Origin: Owenia fusiformis
Lineage: Eukaryota > Annelida > Polychaeta > Sabellida > Oweniidae
Reading direction: 5' to 3'
DNA length: 64,000 bases
Assembly (NCBI GenBank): GCA_903813345.2
Contig: CAIIXF020000008.1
Location: 22,800,822 to 22,864,821, forward strand
Shown here: positions 58,380 through 64,000 of the stretch, one piece after another
How the letters are laid out: each line of letters starts with the position of its first letter
Position numbering within the stretch: position 1 is the first letter of the stretch
Program-made: the position numbers and the translations under genes
The notes under the pieces: model-generated
Told to the model about the DNA's origin: nothing
What the model saw: only the letters and a program-made list of their open reading frames with translations
Databases searched by the model: none

Positions 58380-58800
58380 TATTTGCCTCCAATGCTAGAT
58401 AGCGATTTCATTTTGAAATTTGTCAAAAGAATTAAGTCCCATGAATCAATATTGGACTATTATGGAGCTTTGCCTCAGGAGCATCTGTAAATAAGGAATA
58501 TTTGGTATATAAGTTTACCTCTAGAGAATATGTACTTTAGAAGTTAATAGAATATTCATAATATATGGCTTTATATGCCAGGATTATAATCAGATCATTG
58601 GACTATTATTGAATTTTGCCTCCGGGGCATATGTAGATAAGGATTGTTTAATATTAAAAGTTTACCTCTGAGGAATAATCTACTTTAGAAGTTGAAAATA
58701 TAATATTAACAAAATGGTTTTATATGCCAGGATTATGATCAGATCAATTGAACTATTATTGAATTTTGCCAACCGGGCATCTGTGCATATGGTAACCAGA
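58380..58800. repeat. Minisatellite M, unit about 150 bp, left block
   Basis: Units hold TTTGCCTCCGGGGCAT, AAGTTTACCTCTGAGGAATA, CTTTAGAAGTTGAAAATATA and TATATGCCAGGATTATGATC. The same unit resumes at 63,741-64,000, so the block between looks inserted in, or grown within, this minisatellite. Confidence 0.85.
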
Positions 58801-58920
58801 TGTAAAAAGGTGACCAAAAACACTTTCTGTAAATAGTTGACTCTAATATGTACATGTATATGTGTTGTAAATGATAAAACTACTCTGTTTAACTACAGGT
58901 TAATAAATAAATAATAATAA

Positions 58921-61900
58921 TAACTAGACATGTAAATTGAACAAGTTCAATTTAAGACTCCAGATTTCAGACTTTTTTAAGCTGAGTCATCCAAATACTT
59001 GTAAGCTGAGTCATTCAGAAAAAACTGAGTCAGCTAGAATATAGACATTTAGATAACTCTTAAGAATGTTATCTTTGACTCCATTAGCTTAACATGGGGA
59101 TATCATCATATCAACTTTTCGAGACTTCAAACCGCTATAACTATCTAATCAGAAGTTGGATCGAAATTTGGTTTAAAGATTCTGATTCCTGAGAAAATTC
59201 TACCCTTAATTCATAACTCATATGTTAAATTTAGAGAACTTTTTATTTTGACCTACTTTTCAGACACCATATCTCAAAACTGGGTCAAAATACTCTCTGA
59301 CGGCAGAAGGCTAACACTATAAGCACACTCTTTGCTACCTGTATACAAAATTTCGAAGCAAATCATTAAAGTGCAATGTCAGAATCGCAAAAATAAGGAA
59401 AAACTATGAATTTGACCTAGATTTTGACCTAGGCATTTTGGTGTCCAAATTTTAAAGCTAGATAGCCTTCGAGGTCCCCTTCTTTTATAGGCTTTCAGAA
59501 TGTTAAGCTGTACTCAGTTTATATCTGGTATTTTACACTTCAAAAAATCTTTTTTCTCATTGACATAATATGGGGCACCAAATTTAGCAATTTTTGAGCT
59601 TTCAAAATGCCATAACTTCCGAACCAAAAGTCGGATTGAAATTTGGTTTGCAGATTCGGATTCCTGGGAAAATTCTACCCTTAATCCATAGCTCATATGT
59701 TAAATTTGGAGAACTTTTTATTTTGACCTACTTATCGGACACCATATCTCAAAAGTGGGTCAAAATACTTTCTGACGGCAAAAGGCTAACACTATTAGCA
59801 CACTCTTTGCTACCTGTATACAAAATTTTGAAGTAAATTATTAAAGTGTAGTGTCAGAATCGTAAAAATAAGGAAAAACTATGAATTTGACCTAGATTTT
59901 GACCTAGGCATTTTGGTGTCCAAATTTTGAAGCTATGTAGCTTTTGAGGTCCCCTTCTTTTATAAGTATTCATTATGTTAAGCTGTACTCAGTCTATATC
60001 TTGTATTTTACACTTCGAAAAAGTCTTTTTTCCCATTGACTTAACATAGGCACCAAATTTAGCGATTTTTGAGCTTTCAAAACGCCATAACTTCCGAACC
60101 GGAAGTCCGATCCAAATTTGGTTTGCAGATTCGGATTCCTGAGATCATTCTACACTTATTTCATAACTCACATGTTGAATTTGGAGAACTTTTTGTTCTG
60201 ACCTACTTTCCAGACGCCATATCTCAAAATCGGTAAGGGTAATCAAAAATCTGATGGCACACCTATGAAAGGGCTTTTTCTAAGCTACATGATGAAAGTA
60301 AGATGAAGGAGTTAGATGAAAGATGTAGGAAGTTAAATGTCAGAATGTTGAAAATGTAGGACGTGACCTAGTTCTTGACCTTTGACCTAGATAAAAATTT
60401 GACCTAATTTCCGAGAAACTAGGTTACTGAGCTATGTTAGCCATGTAGGCAGATTAAAGTAAGCTCTTCTAGTTAGCGAGAAAACGTGGGTAGAGGAAGA
60501 ATAATAACTAGACTTGGGAAATTGAACGAAGTTCAATTTCAGACTCCAGATCCAGACTTTTTTAAGCCCAGTCATCTAAAATAAGCCGAGTCATCCAGAA
60601 TAAGCTGAGTCATCCAGAATAAGATGGATGGATAAAACAGGAAGGTAGGATAGGATAGAATGGGAAGGAACGATAGGATAAAATAAGAAAGAAGGATAGG
60701 ATAGAACAGAATAGGAAGAAAGGATATGATAGGAGAGGATAGGAAGGATAGGAAGGAAAGGATAGCAAGGAAGGATAGGATAGGATAGGATCAGATAGGA
60801 AGGATGGATGAATTTTTCAATATTTTCTTCTCTACTCTTGACTTTCTATCAGGATACCATCAGATCCATTTTCCGAAATTTCAAAACACCATAACTTCCG
60901 AACCGGAAGTCGGATCTAAATTTGATTTAAAGATTCGGATTCCTGACAAAATTCTACCCCTAATTCATAACTCATACGTTAAATTTGGCGAATTTTTATT
61001 TTGACCTACTTTTTGGACACGCCATAACTTCGGAACCGGAAGTCGGATCGAAATTTGATTTGCAGATTCGGATTTCTGAGAAAATTCTATTCTTAATTCA
61101 TAACTCAAACGTTAAATTTGGAGAAATTTTTATTTTGACCTACTTTTCGGACACCATATCTCAAAAGTGGGTCAAAATTCTTTCTGACGGCAAAAGGCTA
61201 ACGCTATTAGCACACTCTTGGCTACATGTATACACAATTTCGAAGAATATAATTAAAGTGTAGTGTCAGAATCGCAAAAATAAGAAAAAACTTTGAATTT
61301 GACCTAGATTTTGACCTAGGCATTTTGGTGTCCAAATTTTAAAGCTAGATGGCTTTTGAGGTCCCATTCTTTTAAAAGCTTTCATTATATTTAGCTGAAC
61401 TTAGTCAATATTTCGTATTTTTCACTTCAAAAAAATCTTTTTTCCCATTGACTTAACATGGGCTCAAAATTTAGCGATTTTTGAGCTTTCAAAACGCCAT
61501 AACTTCAGAACCGGAAGTCTGATCTAAATTTCGTTTTCAGATTCGGAATCCTGAGAAAATTTCCTATAAGACTGATATCCTGGACATTTGATTCGGAGAA
61601 CTTTTTTTTGGACCTCGTTTTCGGACACTGATATCTCGAAATCGGTTTGAGATATCAAAAAACTAAATCGACCCTAGGTTTCCTACTTTTTTATAAGGAA
61701 CACAATGAAAAAAACCCGGATCGAAAATATTGAAGGACAACCGAGAAAATCGAAAAAAGTGACAAAGTACTGGATTTGACCTAGTTCTTGACCTTTGACC
61801 TAGATAAAAATTTGACCCAATTTCCCACCAACTAGATACTGAACCTTAATGAACTGTATTATGGTCCTTACTGGATACCTAATAGTTATTGAAAAAACTC

Positions 61901-63596
61901 CCAAAGAATAATAATAATAATAACTAGATTGGTAAATTGAACAAAGTTCAATTTAAGACTCCAGATTGATTTTCTTGAGTAAAGAGCTGAGTAAGTAACT
62001 GAGTAGAAAGCTGAGTACGTAGATGATTAAGTAATTGAGTAAGTAGCTGAGTAGGTAGCTGAGAATAAGGTAGCTAAGTAGGTAGCCGAGGAGGTATGTA
62101 GGTAGGAATTTTTGAAGTTATATTTGATGGATCTGCATTGTGGATATTGGCAAATTTGAATTTTAAAATGGCGTAGAATCTAAACCGGGAGTCGGATTGA
62201 AAGTTGCTTTGCAGATTTGGATTCCTGAGAAAATTCTACCCTTAATTCATAACTCATAAGTTAAATTTGGAGAACTTTTTATATTGACCTATATTTCGGA
62301 CACCATATCTTAAAAGTGGGTCAAAATACTTTCTGACGGCAAAAGGCTTACACTATAAGCACACTCTTTGCTACATGTATACAAAATTTTGAAGCAAATT
62401 ATTAAAGTGTAATGTCAGAATCGCAAAAATAAGGAAAAACTATGAATTTGACCTAGATTTTGACCTTGGCATTTTGTTGTCCACATTTTAGAGCTAGGTC
62501 GCCTTTGAGGTCCCCTTCTTTTATAGGCTTTCATTATGTTGAGCTGTACTCAGTCTATTTCTGGTATTTTACACTTCAAAAAAAACTTTTTCCCTATTGA
62601 CATAACATGGGGCACCAAATTTAGCAATTTTTGAGCTTTCAAAATGCCATAACTTCCGACTGGGAAGTCGGATCGAAATTTTGTTTGCAGATTCGGATTC
62701 CTGAGAAAATTCTACCCTTATGTCATGGCTCATATGTTAAATTTGGAGAATTTTTTATTTTGACCTACATTTCGGACACCATATCTCAAAAATGGGTCAA
62801 AATACCTTTCTGACGGCAAAAGGCTATCACTATAAGCACACTCTTTGCTACCTGTATACAAAATTTTGAAGCAAATTATTTAAGTGTAGTGTCAGAATCG
62901 TAAAAATAAGAAAATACTATAAATTTGACCTAGATTTTGACCTAGGCATTTTGCTGTCCAAATTTTAAAGCTAGATAGCCTTCGAGGTCCCCTTCTTTTA
63001 TAGGCTTTCATTATGTTAAGCTGTACTCAGTCTATATCTCGTATTTTACACTTCGAAGAAGTCTTTTTCCCCATTGACTTAACATGGGGCACCAAATTTA
63101 GCGATTTTGAGATTTCAAAATAATATAACATCTGAACCGGTAGTCGGATCGAAATTTTGTTTGCAGATTCGGATTCCTGAGATAATTCTACACTTATTTG
63201 ATAATTCACACGTTGAATTTGGAGAACTTTTTATGTTTTGACCTACTTTTCGGACGTCATTTCTCAAAATCGGTAAGAGTAATCAAAAAACGATTTGCCT
63301 TACGGAATTAGCTTTTTTTCTAAGGAACATGATGAAAAAAAACCAGAGCAAAAATACCGAAGGACGACTGAGAAAACTTGTAAAATAGTGAAAACCCACG
63401 ATTTGACCTAGTTCTTGACCTTTGACCTAGATAAACATTTGACCTAATTTCCCAGAAACTAGGTTTCATTACCTAGTTGACTATGTTAGCAGATTTAAGT
63501 AAGTTCTTCTAGTTGCTGAGAAAAAGTGTTCGGAAAGAAAGAAAGAAAGAAAGAAAGAAGGAAAGAAAGAATAATAGGAAAACTGGCAAAAGCAAT
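58921..63596. repeat. Higher-order repeat: three units, each of about three 475-bp subunits
   Basis: Units start at AACTAGA words at about 58,922, 60,507 and 61,921. Each opens with a short hairpin (AAATTGAAC, GTTCAATTT) and GACTCCAGAT, then a unit-specific microsatellite, then three subunits marked by CCATAACTTCCGAACCGGAA near 59,131, 59,610, 60,085; 60,890, 61,021 (subunit shortened), 61,497; and 62,171, 62,646, 63,121. The third subunit of each ends with TTGACCTTTGACCTAGATAA. Frames of 60-92 codons inside follow the repeat. The hairpins and unit-specific microsatellite recall Helitron/Helentron-derived tandem elements. Confidence 0.85.
60630..60805. repeat. GGATA-rich microsatellite in unit 2
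   Basis: Imperfect AGGATAGGATA and GGAAGGA runs of about 170 bp occupy the slot just after the GTCATCCAGAATAAGC repeats of the second higher-order unit. Units 1 and 3 have different simple repeats there (GCTGAGTCAT and GTAGCTGAGTAG types). Confidence 0.88.
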
Positions 63597-63740
63597 AGAC
63601 TCCAGATTTTCATCTGGAGTCTAATAAAAAGAATACTGGCAAAAACAATAGACTCCAGATTTTCAATCTGGAGTCTAATAATAAGAATAAGAAAACAGGC
63701 AAAAGCAATAGACTCCAGATTTTCAATCTGGAGTCTAATA
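63528..63740. repeat. GAAA microsatellite and three GACTCCAG hairpins
   Basis: A GAAA run (63,530-63,572) is followed by three copies of AATAGACTCCAGATTTTC plus its complement ATCTGGAGTCTAATA, about 60 bp apart. Each is a strong hairpin (GACTCCAGAT and ATCTGGAGTC) ending in CTAAT, which fits the CTRRT end of Helitrons. Confidence 0.75.
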
Positions 63741-64000
63741 AGTAATATTTGATATCAAAAGTTTACCTCCGAGGGATGTGTACTTTAGAAGTTGATAATA
63801 TAATATTAACAAAATGTGGATTTATATGCCAGGATTAAGATCAGATCATTGAACCATTATTGAATTTTGCCTCCAGGGCATCTGTAGATAAGGATTGTTT
63901 TATTTTAAAAGTTTACCTCTGAGGAATAATCCATTTTAGAAGTTGGAAAATATAATATTAATAATATGGCTTTAAATGCCAGGATTAAGATCAGATCATT
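63741..64000. repeat. Minisatellite M, right block
   Basis: Two units matching 58,500-58,800 (AAAGTTTACCTC, ACTTTAGAAGTTG, GCCAGGATTAAGATCAGATC) run to the window edge. Confidence 0.85.

Noticed and set aside
60630-60805. Telomere-like repeat
   Set aside because: AGGATA and GGAAGGA runs are irregular and internal to a higher-order unit; TTAGGG is not present.

Overview
The window is AT-rich eukaryotic DNA with introns, almost entirely built of transposable elements and tandem repeats. A secreted cysteine-rich, chitin-binding-like exon pair, long-terminal-inverted-repeat MITEs, hAT-, piggyBac- and Harbinger-type target duplications and several LINE clades together suggest a repeat-rich marine invertebrate. 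A mollusc or other lophotrochozoan is my guess, at low confidence. I see no bacterial genes, rRNA, intact tRNA or CRISPR.

Layout. 1-6366 is a near-identical 786-bp tandem array; its last four units carry a 469-bp TTAA-flanked piggyBac-type MITE, the first two do not. 6371-8112 is a second tandem repeat of about 340 bp ending in a GGAC microsatellite. 8.1-15.3 kb holds a dispersed repeat, fold-back MITEs and a 1.8-kb minisatellite rich in AGGTCA words. 15,323-15,475 is the signal-peptide exon of a secreted protein. Its next phase-compatible exon (six cysteines, CBM14-like) lies at 38,215-38,460, so 15.5-38.2 kb reads as one 22.7-kb intron. That intron is packed with nested elements: a 7.3-kb inverted-arm element (16.0-23.4 kb), a dispersed repeat broken by nested insertions whose empty sites survive at 8.1-8.4 kb, and a 3.6-kb TIR element (33.0-36.7 kb) with others inside.

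38.5-57.2 kb is LINE territory. A minus-strand L1/Tx1-like reverse transcriptase (39.3-47.7 kb) is cut between its ADD box and the next RT block by a 6.27-kb hAT-like element with a clean 8-bp target duplication; the RT frame is open across the reconstructed site. A 4.07-kb palindromic element follows (48.1-52.2 kb). Then comes a minus-strand ORF1 (54,127-52,514) with an N-terminal basic/acidic region, coiled coil, RRM-like ORF1p domain and, unusually, a C-terminal NADAR domain. It is broken by a single-base shift and a 140-bp tandem duplication. Head-to-head with it is a plus-strand, 5'-truncated LINE with a 609-codon RT (54.65-57.16 kb).

57.2-64.0 kb is tandem DNA: a roughly 150-bp minisatellite enclosing a higher-order repeat (three units of 1.4-1.6 kb, each of three subunits near 475 bp) with short hairpins and a different microsatellite in each unit.

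Most interesting: the retrotransposon ORF1-NADAR fusion; the datable nested insertions with empty sites; and the MITE that was amplified along with a satellite unit. All calls come from reading the sequence by eye; clade names rest on motifs and target-site duplications, not on searches.
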